Source of the DNA: Trichobilharzia regenti
Taxonomy: Eukaryota > Platyhelminthes > Trematoda > Strigeidida > Schistosomatidae
Direction: 5' to 3'
DNA length: 64,000 nt
Assembly: GCA_944472135.2 (NCBI GenBank)
Contig: OX235268.1
Span: forward strand, 6,082,589 to 6,146,588
Below, piece by piece: positions 1 to 10,740 of this stretch (positions are counted from its first letter, which is position 1; every line of letters starts with the position of its first letter). The position numbers and the translations under genes are program-made. The notes under the pieces are model-generated. The model searched no databases and was not told the DNA's origin. It saw only the letters and a list, made by a program, of their open reading frames with translations.

Positions 1-204
1 TGAGTTAGTCTGTTTTTGTTTTCTTCTTCTCCTGAACAAGATATGGGACGTAAACACTGACGTAAATTGCTGTCTACTGATTTTGGCTAGCAGATAGCTC
101 TCACCACACCAGCACTAATCCCCTTAAACACGAGAGTTTTGTCAGAGGTTACTTCCTGTCTTTAGTTATCCGGCTAGGAAGCATGGTCTAAACCACAAGC
201 AGTC

Positions 205-808
205 AGAATAGATGAAGATGTCAAAAACCAGCCAGAATCGGAGAGGCATAATATGCGTACACCAATCTGAAACCAGTTTGAAAATCTTCTGCTCTCCACA
301 GCATAAATAACACGCTTCAGATTTTCAACACAAATATGAAGTAAGTTGATTCTTTTATTATGGGTCAGAAATTTATACTGCGTGTCACGGAAAAGATTTT
401 ACAGCAATTCACCGCAGACTTTTATCGAAAACTGTCTATTTCGCTGGTATCATACTGAGGATCAAATGGCTGGCCAGAAAAAATTATCAACAAGAAACTC
501 CGACTGGGTGAAAAACCAACCAAGAGAGGATTGCTTGGCAAATATACAGGGAAGAATGGCAATTAATTGGACATATGTTGAGGAGGTTGTCGAGTGACAT
601 CGCGTCTTTCCCTCGAGTGGAAGATGAATGGGAAGCGACGAGTTGGGCATTTGTCAGAGGGTGACATTGAGGAAATTGTTTGACACTGAGGAGATAAGAA
701 ATCAAGTGAAATTCTCGACCCAGCTGAAAAGGATATCAGCGAATAGAAAAAAGTGGAGATGTGTTGTTGAAGCCCTATATTCCGCTTGGAGCCTAATGGA
801 ATAATAAT
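205..808 (+). mobile_element. RTE-like non-LTR retrotransposon, degenerate 3' end
   Basis: This is the C-terminal part and 3' end of an RTE-clade (SR2-type) element. Broken frames read through the post-reverse-transcriptase region: a DEDVKNQ-like stretch near 210, an IENCLFR stretch near 430 that corresponds to the INSCLR block of better copies, then the block that ends these elements, with KWRWRxxVxALxSxW-like residues near 745-790. The copy ends in an ATAATAATAG tail at 800-808. It has no endonuclease, no catalytic motif and several stops, so it is a dead 5'-truncated insertion. Similar ends lie at 4235, 18375, 24300, 48365, 54190 and 55000. Confidence 0.7.
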
Positions 809-829
809 AGCATATGTTAACTTAATGCT

Positions 830-1500
830 AATTATTTATCGCCTGTTCCTGTCTAATCTGTAATTTTAATGCCTCACTTTGTGGTTGTTAGTATGTTATT
901 TGACGAATGTGATATCGTCTGAGTGAATGAAGTTCATTCCGACTTTGGACTGTCGTCTGCAAGATTTGTATCGCGAAGGAATCTGGCTGATACAGTATTG
1001 ATTCCACATTTTTAGGTGAATTCTGCTTGATTCTTAGGTAATTGCATAGAGGATTTCATCATGAGCTGAAATTAGTTAGAGGACCACTGGGAAACAAGTT
1101 GGAAGTACTGGACAGCTGTTTCGTCGTAGTTTGGAACTCCTCACCAGTACCAGCCCACACCACAGGGTTCAAACCCAGCAACTTCTGGTAACAAGGCGAG
1201 CTCGTAGACCACTGAGCTACTGAGACCCGATCCAATGGTCCTTGAATTGTAACTTCTACCAATTCACAACATAGCCCAACTATTTCACAATGCCTTCCTT
1301 GATGAGTTACTGCCTCATCTTCAACCTGCTGTATCCTACTGGTCACGGCTTCCTAGATAATTCTTATAGTCGAATTTTAGTTCACCAATATTTGTTGTGC
1401 AGTGCTTGTTTCAATAATGCAAACTTCATCTGCTCTGTAATAGCTGCCTAACGGCATTGTTAAGGTGATTTGAGTCTAGACATTATTATTGTAAAATAGT
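830..1500 (+). repeat. Dispersed repeat D, interrupted by a SINE
   Basis: This matches 31840-32310 in the same orientation. Shared blocks include the CTAATCTGTAATTTTA-like start, a run around 'gaatgaagttcattccgactttgg', 'aattctgcttgattctta', and the end 'tgtaaaatagtacc'. The copy here is split by a SINE-A segment at 1047-1346. I see no coding sequence. It could be an untranslated region of one of the retroelements, and its identity is unknown. Confidence 0.6.
1047..1346 (-). mobile_element. SINE family A copy, antisense
   Basis: The reverse strand carries a tRNA-like head (gggtctcagtggctcagtgg-like A-box region, B-box near 1165) followed by the family-A body: CTGGTGA, a stem reading GTTCCAAACTACGAC, then GAAACAGCTGTCC. 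It ends at 'tcagctcatgatgaaatcc' near 1050-1070. The hammerhead-like CTGATGA is mutated to CTGGTGA here. It lies inside repeat D, so it inserted later than that repeat. Confidence 0.7.
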
Positions 1501-1589
1501 ACCTTAGATGATATTGCAGATGACTGTCTTTTCATACGGCTTATTCTCTTCATTAGTATGAATAAAGAAATAATGAACATTGATATAAG

Positions 1590-2690
1590 TATAAAACTTG
1601 GTCACTGTGGTAAAGTATAACTCCATTACAGATAAGATTTTATTTTGATAAACTGTCACACAGTGTTGAATAACTATCCTATAAAATTCAATTGGGATTT
1701 CAAAGAAGGTCAGATTAAAAATAAAAATGGTCAAAATAATAATGATAACATAAACAAGAAAGAGAATATAAGTCATCTACAGTTATGCCATATAAAGAGG
1801 GGACATCTTAGACCCGACGTAGGATTCTCAACAAACCAAGAATTAGGATGGCATTCAAACCTACAAACTCATTCAGAGGCAAGCTCTATGGACTAAAAGA
1901 CCAGGTCGACCCGATTAAACAAAATAATATAATTTAAAAAATACCTAGCACTGACTTTGAGTGAGATCAGCTCTACACATGTCAAACTAGTAGATCGGTT
2001 GCGAGTGGTCAGATTGTCGGAACACAAGAATTCAGCTAAGGTAAGAATGGTTGACCTCGAGAAGATAACGAATTTAGAAAAAAGCTGGGCAATTGCGGTG
2101 TATGCATTAAAACACAACCACACAATAGGGTGGGAGAGGGTTAAAATTCTAAATAGTAATTTGTATAGATGGAGACAGAGATTGATTACTGAATCCTGGT
2201 TCATTGAGTCTACACCCAACACAACACATGCAACAGAAATGACTCAATGCAAATACCAGAGATATGTATGGAAGATATTATTACCACCAGTCATTCAAAT
2301 CGGAGGAGGATAATAAATTATCTCAAAATTCTATTTCAATTCAATTCAAGTACATCACAACATTCTAACAAGTTACTTATTATGACTATAAAAACACTCA
2401 TCTTATTTTCCATCTGATTGTAATTGATCAGTAACACTCACATTATTATCAATTTCTGAATGTACATTATCCCATATTGATTTTTATTCAAATACCTAGT
2501 CATTAATTTCACTCATGTATATAAATGAAGGAAAAAGGTTTGTGTGAGTGGTGCCTTGATATGATTATGAGTAGCAATAGTTTGTGCTTGAAACCTGGTC
2601 ATCACTTTATATTACTGTATCACAACACTGTGTGATTTATCGAAATAAAATCTTATCTATCATGAAATAACGAATATTTTTGCGGGATAA
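1590..2690 (+). mobile_element. Penelope-like element (lineage P3), 3' part with GIY-YIG domain
   Basis: This is a 5'-truncated PLE. From about 1650 the reading starts in the linker (VLNNYPIKF, then HIKRGHLRP, a block that precedes the endonuclease). From about 1960 to 2310 it carries the back half of the GIY-YIG nuclease (VVRLSEHKNSAKVRM, then ALKHNHTIGW and RLITESWFIE). Frames shift between blocks near 1900-1960, so it is inactive. The 3' untranslated region from about 2280 recurs at 33515, 51760 and, antisense, at 27770. At the 5' edge (1590-1665) an inverted piece of the family's own 3' end abuts the coding part, a rearrangement common in PLE copies. Confidence 0.75.
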
Positions 2691-3530
2691 CACAATACGA
2701 AGTCGTTTTATTTCATGGATGCTCTTCAACTGCGTACATCCTTAAAAAATCAATTATATGTTACAAAATGGTGTCTGAACATACTTTTACAATGATTACA
2801 AAGATAGTGTAAGTAGACGAATTATTCAGGGTTAAAAGAGTTACTGTTTATACAGTAATCAGACAAAGAGGTGGAGTTCAGAGTTTGCTTTGAAACAAGG
2901 ATGGGCTAGAGACAAGATACAGGATAGATCAACAGAGTTCATTTAAGCATATTGTGGTGGGGATTTCAAGAGGATGGGGGGGTGGTTAATGAAGTAAATT
3001 AAAAGAAATACATAAACTAATGTAATTCAGTAGATTTGGAACCTTAATAGTGAGTTGAGCTCAGTCAGTGAGTGAAAATCAATATCAAGATTGACTGGAA
3101 TGTTATGTAAGACAACAACAACACAAAAGCACACGAACAAAACACTTATCGTTACCAGGAAGGCTAGCGAGAGATTAGTCACATTATCTTTCTGTATGCA
3201 TAACTTGGGTTGAAGTCTTCTGTTGATATCAATGGCTTCTGCAAACCGAATTAACTATGGCTTTCTTTGGCGTACTGATTGCTTTGAAAGCTTGACTAAT
3301 TTCCATTGTCATTTAGATGTCTGGTGATTGTGCTTGAGAACACTTTGCTATCTTTGAAACGGAGAAATTTACGGATATGATCGGAGAATCTAGCAGCAGT
3401 TATTCTCTCAGTTGTTCCTATTTCCTTACTGTCACAAGTGGAGGTGTATTGGTAAATGCAGTTGGAGTTGATATGCGTAGTAGGATACTTATCTAATTTT
3501 GACTGGGTTAATGAACATCCTGTTTTGTAA
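2691..3530 (-). mobile_element. Penelope-like element (lineage P1), antisense GIY-YIG end
   Basis: The reverse strand reads a CIYQYTSTCDSKEIGTTER-like stretch near 3460-3400. This corresponds to the C-x-C and YIGRTER signature of PLE GIY-YIG endonucleases, with YIG decayed to EIG. It continues through FSDHIRKFLR and ITRHLNDNGN to AIDINRRLQPKLCIQKD near 3200, the usual C-terminus. Stops and shifts break it. The 3' untranslated end near 2700-2740 matches, antisense, the block at 26170-26220. Confidence 0.65.
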
Positions 3531-3589
3531 AGTGGAATGGATCTACCGGCTGGATATGTTATTTATTCTTCCGTGAAACTTTAATTCTG

Positions 3590-4060
3590 TATTTAGGACA
3601 TATTTTTTGACTGTGAGGAACTCAAGAAAGGTTTGATTGACCATACAGTGGAACGCAAGTGGTAACATTTCGGTTTTGGTCGTTACTTAGACGTTCACAA
3701 GGATGTAGTGGTCACAGTAGAAATCATACCGACTAAGAGATCACTTCTTGAAGAACTTTTGCTTACACACTATTCTGTGTCAGTAAAAGGAGATCTTTCA
3801 CAGTGTTATATAAAATAGAGTCATGCTTACGTCTTCTGTTAGCAATGAAAGTTCTTACCACATATCTGTTAAATCCTGAACTTTGCATACAGAAGCGATT
3901 TGAACAATTCCCTTTTACAACTGTGGCTTTAAATGACATTTTTGACCGGTATCGTGACAGTCTTGTATGTGATCTTTTGTCATTTACTTTCGTAAACTCC
4001 TAAATTTACATAATACTTCACAGATGAAGCGGCAGTACACAAGTGACACAGACACTTTGT
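3590..4060 (+). mobile_element. PLE C-terminal fragment with a shared upstream repeat
   Basis: A short open frame at 3803-4003 contains LLNPELCIQKRFEQ, the conserved C-terminal signature of lineage P1 PLE proteins, seen elsewhere as LKPDLCVQKE or KPKLCVQKRF. The sequence upstream (3590-3740) matches 32830-33010, with shared 'gactgtgaggaactcaag' and 'tttggtcgtta' blocks. There is no catalytic domain. Confidence 0.5.
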
Positions 4061-4234
4061 TCATAAGCGCTTTATTAAATCCCTTACTGTCCTCTGTGTT
4101 TAATATCATTGCACTTCACTTTTTCTTGTATTTTTTCATCTCATTTGCAATCTGAGAAGCTTTGCCAATCTTGTACATGGTGCAGACGATCCATATTCCC
4201 ACACAGACCAAATCTTGGCGCAAAAGGTTTGATT

Positions 4235-4668
4235 GTGCTGACGCGCCAAGTCTCAAAGAGCACCTCAAACACACTACAGACCTTCATTAACAGCTGTCTT
4301 CGCTCAATACTCAAGATGAGGTGACCGGCCAGAAAAGATCAGCAACAGGGATCTCTGGCAACGAGCGAACGAAGCAGGAACCGACTGCAAAACAAGTGGG
4401 TAGAAAGAAATGGAGCTGGATTGGCCATACTCCAAGGAAACCATCAAGTGACATCACTAGACAAGCCATTCCTCGAGTGGAACCTGAAAGGGAGGCGGCG
4501 AGTTGGTCGTCCTAGGGCGACATGGAGGAGAAGGTCATGTGGAGAGGAGATAAGAGCATGTTGATAGACGTGGAGCCAGGTGAAAATTCTAGCAGAGAAT
4601 CGAACGAAATGGAGACGCGTGGCTGAAACCTTATGTTCCTATAGGAATTAAAGGAAATAATAATATTA
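4235..4668 (+). mobile_element. RTE-like element, 3' end
   Basis: This reads the RTE C-terminus across frames: LQTFINSCLRSI, VTGQKRSATGIS, GRKKWSWIGHTPRKPSSDI, then WRRRSCGEEI-like residues, and it ends at 'gttcctataggaattaaagg' followed by an AATAATAATATT tail. The IGHTLRKP block is diagnostic of the family. It is truncated upstream at about 4235 and shifted within, so it is non-functional. Confidence 0.75.
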
Positions 4669-5109
4669 TTAATGATAATCACTTTGTCTCTTCTTCTACT
4701 ATCATAATAATTATTACTATTATTGTTATCGTAAATGCAGATTTTTCAACAGAACATGACCCACTTTAAATCTCCTCACATATTAATTGCTTTTATATGA
4801 CTTATTTGCTATAATCCTTCTGCCTAGTACCCCTGAGAATTGTGTTAATTCATTTTTTATCAAATGTCTATTGTTAAACTCCCTATTTAAAATTTGAAAA
4901 TGAACTTGTCGGAAAGAAATGTTTCTTAGCTGAATACTAGTTTTTAAATATCCCCACGATTAATATTAGATCAGATCTTTTTCACGCTTTACTCTAATTG
5001 ACATAGATTTATATATAAAAGGGAATCTAACCAATGTTGTTAATTTTGTGGATCGAATTATAACAATAAATGTTAAGTTTTCTATAATTGAATAGATAGA
5101 GAGGTATAC
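4669..5109. other. No feature recognised
   Basis: AT-rich sequence with no open frame, tRNA-like block or repeat that I could match inside the window. Confidence 0.5.
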
Positions 5110-6300
5110 ATGGATACCTTTGAACCGAAAACGAGCTCTCTTCATCGCACTAACTCAACACATCAGAAAAGTCTGCAACAGCGATTGCATGGAAGAGGAG
5201 CTTCTATTCCTCAAAAATATCCTGGCTCAAAATGGCTACCCGACACGTTTTGTCGAAAAGAGCATGAAACCTAAACCAAAAAGAGAAGAATGCGATTCAG
5301 TGCCAAAGAAAACGCCATATCTGAATCCGAATTTCAGGGGGAGATTCGGCAACCGATATCCTGAAGAGGAGAATATCCAGCTCTTTAAAGAAGACCTTCC
5401 CTGCAGTAACACTAAGAGTGACATTCTCTAGCCGTCCAATACTTCGAAACAACGCGAAGGACAAACTCTCCCAGATGACTAATTCAATGTGCATATACCA
5501 GTTCATCTGCTCGTGCGGAGCTAGGTACATAGGTCGTTGTATGCGCGTCCTTTTAAAACGTGTTAAAGAATATTACCCAACGTGGCTGCAAAGAGGAGGC
5601 ACTTCTTACAAAGTTGACAGAAACCTACCGAAAGCAGTATGTTTCCGACTTCTTTGTACTGCAGAAGCCCTCAAAATATGCATCGAGAAGCCGTAGCTAA
5701 GAGTTCAGAAGAAATCAGTCCAACCTCTACAACTACCATGGACGACCTAGTTTGGTATGTTCCCTTAGCTTCCGTTTTTCCTCTTGTTTTCGTTCTCTCT
5801 TTTCTTTTTGAGCATTTTTTCGTTTGCTGCCTGCCTGATCCTTACTCCCTCAGTCTTCATTCGATTCACCCCATTTCTGTTTTCAGTTATAAAAACAGTT
5901 ATTTTGAAGTTTGTTTCCATGCTTTCTATGTTCACATTTATAATTCGTTTAAAGATTAACTATTTTACAATTATATCTTAATCCTGTGCAATTTTTGTGT
6001 TTCTAAGGCTCCTGTAGTCTATATTCACACCTCCTATCTTCTATTTTAAGTTGAAAATTATTATTTCAATTTTTTGGCTTCCATGCTCATTTTTACACAT
6101 TTGCTATCCGTTCTAATCCTGTGTAATTTTGTTTCGAAGCCTCTCCTCGTAAAAACCATATCTAGTTGAAAATAATTATCACCTTCTATTCTCTGTCGTA
6201 ATTATGTGTAATCAAACAAGAAAATGTATCAATGTAAAATTATGTATTTAAATGTGATTGTACAGTGGTTTTTGAAAATAAAATCGCTGAAAAGATCGCC
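5110..6300 (+). mobile_element. Penelope-like element (lineage P1), linker, GIY-YIG domain and 3' UTR
   Basis: The first frame (5120-5431) covers the linker between reverse transcriptase and nuclease: ALTQHIRKVCNSDCMEEEL and LAQNGYPTRFVEKSM, blocks shared with the copies at 7850-8070 and 17800. After a frameshift near 5420 a second frame (5418-5696) holds MCIYQFICSCGARYIGRC, the C-x-C pair and YIG motif of the GIY-YIG nuclease, with KEYYPTWL after it. The domain is then internally deleted, going straight to FRLLCTAEALKICIEKP. The 3' untranslated region ends near 6300 with 'tgattgtacag' and 'aaaatcgctgaaaagatcg', homologous to 53650-53720. No reverse transcriptase catalytic part is present. 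Confidence 0.8.
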
Positions 6301-6308
6301 ATCTTTAC

Positions 6309-6512
6309 TGCGTCGGTGGCACAGTAGTTAGGACTCTCGCCGACCATGCACATGGTCCGGAGTTCGAGCCCACACCGGCGCACACCTGATATCTATGGCC
6401 GGCCTGCAGAATTTGGGCTACCGATATCCACGCTGAAAATTCCATACTTGTACGAAAAATACAGTGTGGAATCAAGCTGTAATCAAAAATAAAATAAATA
6501 ATAAATAAATAA
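6309..6512 (+). mobile_element. SINE family C
   Basis: A tRNA-derived SINE. The head 'gcgtcggtggcacagtagtta' holds an A box, and 'ggagttcgagccc' is a B box about 55 bases on. The body reads 'ctaccgatatccacgctgaa' and 'acagtgtggaatcaagctg', and an AAAATAAATAAATAA tail closes it. Other copies: 10741-10904 (head missing), 45052-45262, antisense at 47770-47935 and 62588-62775, and fragments at 16140 and 43440. The tandem duplication breakpoint (6349) lies inside this copy. Confidence 0.85.
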
Positions 6513-6536
6513 CTTCGTGTTCTCTTTTTTCTATAA

Positions 6537-6898
6537 CTGGTTTGTAAGGATGCTCACTAGTGACTTGCTACAGGATGGAGTGAAACGTCGTGACCAGTGA
6601 GGTCCATCCGGTCACGTGTTAGTATGGATGTCCTACCGATGATATTAGTTGGGGTTGTGCAAAATCACAAATTGATAGAAGTTAGAATGCATGGCCTGGC
6701 CATTGGACCGGGTCCCAGTGGCTGAATGCTATACAGGCTAGCTTACCTTGTAACCGGAAGGTCCTGGGTTCGTACCTCGGTGGTGGGTGAGTACTGATGA
6801 TGATTCCTAAACTAGTTGGATGAAACAGCTTTCCAGTACTTCGTGGTTTCTAATGGTTCTCTAACTGTTATCAATCCGTGACAAACTCGTAAAAAATA
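6537..6898 (+). mobile_element. SINE family A with hammerhead-like core
   Basis: The head at 6713-6780 is tRNA-like: 'gggtcccagtggctgaatgc' (A box region), an anticodon-arm-like 'cttgtaaccggaagg' and B box 'gggttcgtacctc', most like tRNA-Thr(UGU). Downstream lie CTGATGA near 6797, a TCC-TAAACTAGTT-GGA hairpin and GAAAC near 6824, the order of a hammerhead core. I do not see a convincing stem I, so catalysis is doubtful. The end 'ctgttatcaatccgtgacaaactcg' matches the other A-type ends. Confidence 0.75.
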
Positions 6899-7182
6899 AG
6901 TGTTAAGTGTTTTGAACGTCTTTATTAACGATGATTATAATGTTAAGAAAAATAACAATGATAATGGGGTTTATGCAGGTGGTGATAACAATAACGAAGG
7001 TAGTATTATGTGTATATGTAGATAATTAAATATTTAAATAAATTAGGTCAAATCTGAAAAGTTACGTAATACTAAAGCTGAAGTGGACAGATAATCAGAG
7101 TTTAAATAAATATCATAGAAGTACGAAAGAAATGGAAAATAATAAAGTGTGGGTGGGAAGTTTTTAATTAGAATTTACCTAG

Positions 7183-7483
7183 ACCAGGGAAGAGAAAAAT
7201 GTAGAACGAACTTCTCTTGTATGTAAACACCGAGACTGTTCTTTTGAATTAATTCCCATAGCTTCGTTTATGTGTGTAAAAGGCGGGTTCGATTTCTGTT
7301 TGAAAGGTTCAGTGGAGTGTGTGATAGACAATTTTGAAGGCACTCCTTCTCTCCACTTGATCTGATGACCGCTATCAATCAAATGAATCAAGATAAAACT
7401 ACTTATAGATTTTACTTGGTCTTTTCCAAACCTTGAAGAAAGATGCTCACTGATGATGTGTTTGTTGAGCTGTTTATTTGTTC

Positions 7484-7555
<72 letters not shown>

Positions 7556-8070
7556 GCCGCAGGTACAACTAAATTTGTAGATACACATAGAAGTGGCAAA
7601 GCCAGGTAGCTTGTCTTTCGGTTGACCATCTACAGATTGGTCGGTTGGAAAGTGACAAAAAACACAATGTGTGGCGGCAGTATAAGTCCGTTTTATTGCT
7701 CTCGATAATCCTAGATTTAGGAGTTTACTAACCATATCCCTATTGAATTGCAGTTTCAAGCACAGTTGTTTCTTTGCAACTATTGTCAGTTTCCCTTTAT
7801 TATACCTGGCGTTCATGTATCTCGTTATAAATCTACTAGATTAACCCATTTGAATCAGTGTATTTGCGATGCATCCTAATTCATTTTCTAGGCAGTCATA
7901 TGTACAGATCCGTTTTACTCTATTCTTAAGGCGTTTGACCAAATTGATTTTGTCTTGGATTGCTAAAAAAGTTAGGAAATATGTATATTGTCCTACAGAT
8001 GTAGGATCTTTAGTGAACCATCCTGTCTCCAGTTCAACTGGACATAAAAGAGGTGTAATCTACCATGTAA
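7183..8070 (-). mobile_element. Penelope-like element (P1), thumb to GIY-YIG domain, split by TA tract
   Basis: On the reverse strand from about 8070: TGWFTKDPTSVGQYTYF (the end of the reverse transcriptase), RLKNRVKRICTYDCLENEL (linker), then from 7816 the frame with LSRAIKRTYTAATHCVFC and MCIYKFSCTCGERYI, the C-x-C and YI(G) start of the GIY-YIG nuclease. A TA dinucleotide tract (7488-7549) has grown at the YIG codons. Downstream the frame resumes as HIISEHLSSRFGK and LIDSGHQIKW and stops near 7183. Catalytic residues after YIG are lost. The duplicate lies at 11575-12425. Confidence 0.8.
7488..7549. repeat. TA dinucleotide microsatellite (62 nt)
   Basis: An uninterrupted TA tract inside a PLE nuclease frame. 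It is translated on the reverse strand as alternating Y and I, continuing the natural RYI(G) residues. The duplicate unit holds only 22 nt at the same point (11880-11901). Confidence 0.97.
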
Positions 8071-8959
8071 TACTTATTATTATTTGATCCACAAATTCAC
8101 TGTCATTGGCTGAATTTTCTTCATATATAAATCCATGTAAATTAGAGCAAAGCCTGAAGAAGATCTAATTGAAAACAACAATATTGTTTGTTTATATGTA
8201 TCCATAATACATGTCTAATATTGATCCAAGAAGAAGATCAGAGATAGGTTTCTAAGTGTGTAGAATATGCAGGAAGATAATTTTGTGCAGTCTTTGTTAA
8301 AAGTTAAAAAGTGACATTCTTTCACGTGAGGACAGACAACGAAATTTAATTGTGAGTATATGGAGTCGCTGAGAAGAACTGTGAATTCGTGCTCAGTACC
8401 TGTACGAATAAAGCATGGTAATAAAGAAGTTAATTGAATCACGTTTATAGATAACGACTTAGATGCAAGTATTATTAAGGCAGACATCGGACACCTTCTA
8501 TGACTGTTATCAGAAACAGGGGCAAGGACTACCTTGACAACGGTTAATGGGAGATAGGTGACAACCCTAGTCAGTAAAACCCTTGAAATCGATTGACTAA
8601 GTCATTATTTGGAACGACTTTCCGTTACTAGGTTCAAAAAGGTTCATTCAAGTAGGTGCTAAGAGATGACCACATCCTAAATTCCATCTCTCAAAGTGGC
8701 AACACTATAGATTTGAGAGAAACTCTAAAGAAAAACCGGAGTACTGGCGAAATTCAAGATAGTGGAGTGATTACCTATGTTAGTATGCAACAGGCTATAC
8801 AGGCTAAAGGGATGCAGAATCCTAAGCCCTTTCGAAATGTGCTAGATAGCCGCCAACGTAATCTCGATAGTTTACGCATGTTATTCCCAACCAGCATTAC
8901 TGCTCAACATGGTCAGAGACAAAGAAAATTTCAGATTTGACCATAAATTCAAATCAGTT
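8071..8959. other. Unassigned part of duplicated unit
   Basis: Two open frames lie here: 8215-8487 reverse (90 codons), possibly decayed PLE reverse transcriptase since it directly precedes one, and 8656-8940 forward (94 codons, hydrophilic, glutamine- and serine-rich). I recognise neither, and both recur in unit 2 at 12568-12840 and 13009-13293. Their survival in both copies reflects the recent duplication, not selection. Confidence 0.4.
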
Positions 8960-9815
8960 ATATCGAGAGAACTATAGAAAACCAACAGGGAGTTTCCCGG
9001 ACAGCCTTTTTCGAACTGACTTATCTCTGAGACGCACCCGCCAGTTTTCGAAACCGGCAGCTTCTGGTTACAAGGCAAATTTGTAGACTATTTAGTCACT
9101 GGGGTCCGTTTTAGTCGTCCACGAATTCCAGGTTTCACCAGTTCGTGAGTATTTGTCCTCACTGCCGAACTGATGAACCTAAGTGTTCACAACTTCTCCA
9201 TAGAACACTAGCTAGTAAGAAGTGATGAAACTGGCTGGTGGTCGCACTGAAATCATGAATTAGTAGAGTTTAGAATTCATGAAATACCGATTGAGTCAGG
9301 TCCCAGTAGCTGAATTGTCTACGAGCTTTCCTTGTAATTAGAAGTTCCTGCGTTCGAGCTCAGTCGAGTGGGTACTGCCAGTGATTCAGAAATTCAGAGA
9401 AAATAGCTGTCTAGTGTTAAAACTTCGGCAACTGACTGCATACAGGACGTCATCTGAACGTCTATTGAGCAGCCGTAACTGTTGAGGCCCATCAAGTCTG
9501 TTAAGATAACAGCCACACACCCGCGATATTAGCTGGGGGTTGAGATACATATATCGTTAATTGGTATTAGTTGGAATTCATAGGTCGGCCATCGGTTCAA
9601 GTCCCAGTGAATCGGTGGTCTATGAGTTTGCCATTTAACAGGATCATCCTGGACCCAACCACGGTAGGTGGGTACTGATGAAGACTCCCAAACTAAGACC
9701 AAAACAACTATCCAGTTTACCGTGGCTTTCTGATGGTTCTTTAACTGATGTCAACTTGTGACCAAACCTACGATCAACTAGATCCCTGCAACCAACACTT
9801 GACGCTAGTTATATG
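8960..9815. mobile_element. Degenerate SINE-A cluster
   Basis: Three old SINE-A pieces: antisense about 8965-9140 ('aaaccggcagcttctggttacaaggc'), sense about 9285-9410 ('gagtcaggtcccagtagctgaa' head, 'tgcgttcgagctc' B box) and sense about 9590-9810 (head, 'tactgatgaagactcccaaactaag' hammerhead-like block with GAAA decayed to caaaa, end 'ccaacacttga'). The first two face each other, like the palindromic copies elsewhere. Confidence 0.6.
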
Positions 9816-10139
9816 CCTGAAGATGTTGAATACTATCAGAAGAAAAGCATACTTATTGATGATATATGCATAATTCGTTTCATACTCAATGTAATTTAGA
9901 AAATACTGTATATGGAAAAGATGCTTAAATTATTTATTTTGTGCTTGTCAACAGGAATGTGAAATCTTAAATTTTCCGCCATTTTGTGTAACACACAAAT
10001 AAGCTGGTAAAACAAAACAAAGACGAGTTGAAAAGAGAAGGATATTTTCTTGAAACAATTATTTAATTTTTAATGAATGTCTCATGCTTGTTTCTTTGCC
10101 TCAAAGCTAATCCCGTACATACGATTTCATCTGGATTAT
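9816..10139. other. No feature recognised
   Basis: AT-rich spacer between the SINE-A cluster and the antisense PLE. No frame or repeat was matched except its own duplicate at about 14170-14490. Confidence 0.45.
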
Positions 10140-10550
10140 AGGAATTATTAAAAAGAGACCGTTGCAGCGAAGAAAATTTTCTTTTCGACGAAGTCACTAT
10201 CAACTAGACAGCTGTACAATCGTATATTTATAACAAATGGATGGGAAAGTTCCAGAATAATTTCCGGTTAAGGGTCAAGTTGATAAAATAACAATTAGGA
10301 ATTAAAATGCCACAATAAGAACGGGGGAGGGATAAAACTCAAACAAAGCAGCCCATTATTTTGAAGGACTTTTCGAATGGCACTGAATGTCCTTGAATTG
10401 ACCAGATGTTCTGTCACTGAAGTATATACACGTTTTCGTTCTCCTTTTACTAGCCAGTCTGGATAGTGTTCACGAGCCCATTTCTCAAATTGGCGCAGGG
10501 TACGGTTGGCTAATAACTGTCTAATAATTTTACTTCCCACTTAATTTGTA
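10140..10550 (-). mobile_element. Penelope-like element (P1), GIY-YIG remnant and 3' UTR
   Basis: The reverse frame 10540-10295 reads RTLRQFEKWAREHYPDWL, equivalent to the stretch just after YIG in other P1 copies (RxLxKRxxEHYPxWL), then SVTEHLVNS. The C-x-C and YIG residues are missing. On the low-coordinate side, 10150-10240 is the antisense form of the family 3' untranslated block found at 53650-53720 and 18310-18370. The duplicate is at 14490-14900. Confidence 0.7.
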
Positions 10551-10740
10551 CTATTTAGGGCATTTTAAGGTCATTACATGCATTGGTCTTCACGTATTTT
10601 ATATCGGCTGATGGCATCACTAAAATATTAGTGTTGAAAATGTCGTCTGGAAGGATTATGAAACCAATGGAAATTAAATTTCATAGATGAGAGAACACAA
10701 AAACCGGAAAAAATTTTTTAAATTTTAGAAACGGTATATA

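Larger units (their letters stand above)
6349..10740. repeat. Tandem segmental duplication, unit 1 (4392 bp)
   Basis: The unit starts inside SINE C at 'cacatggtccgg' and ends at 'acggtatata'. Unit 2 follows directly at 10741. Comparing them by eye I count about 30 substitutions, one single-base indel (near 7885/12237) and a 40-base difference in a TA tract, so identity outside the tract is about 99%. The copies are direct and contiguous. Contents: SINE C, SINE A, an antisense PLE, an unrecognised stretch, a degenerate SINE A block and a second antisense PLE end. Confidence 0.95.

Noticed and set aside
7487..7816. 109-codon protein with a long YI repeat as a novel membrane peptide
   Set aside because: The YI run is a translated TA microsatellite inside a PLE nuclease fragment, and its length differs in the duplicate.
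8656..8940. Conserved small protein because an identical frame occurs at 13009-13293
   Set aside because: Identity is explained by the whole 4.35-kb tandem duplication; surrounding non-coding sequence is just as similar.
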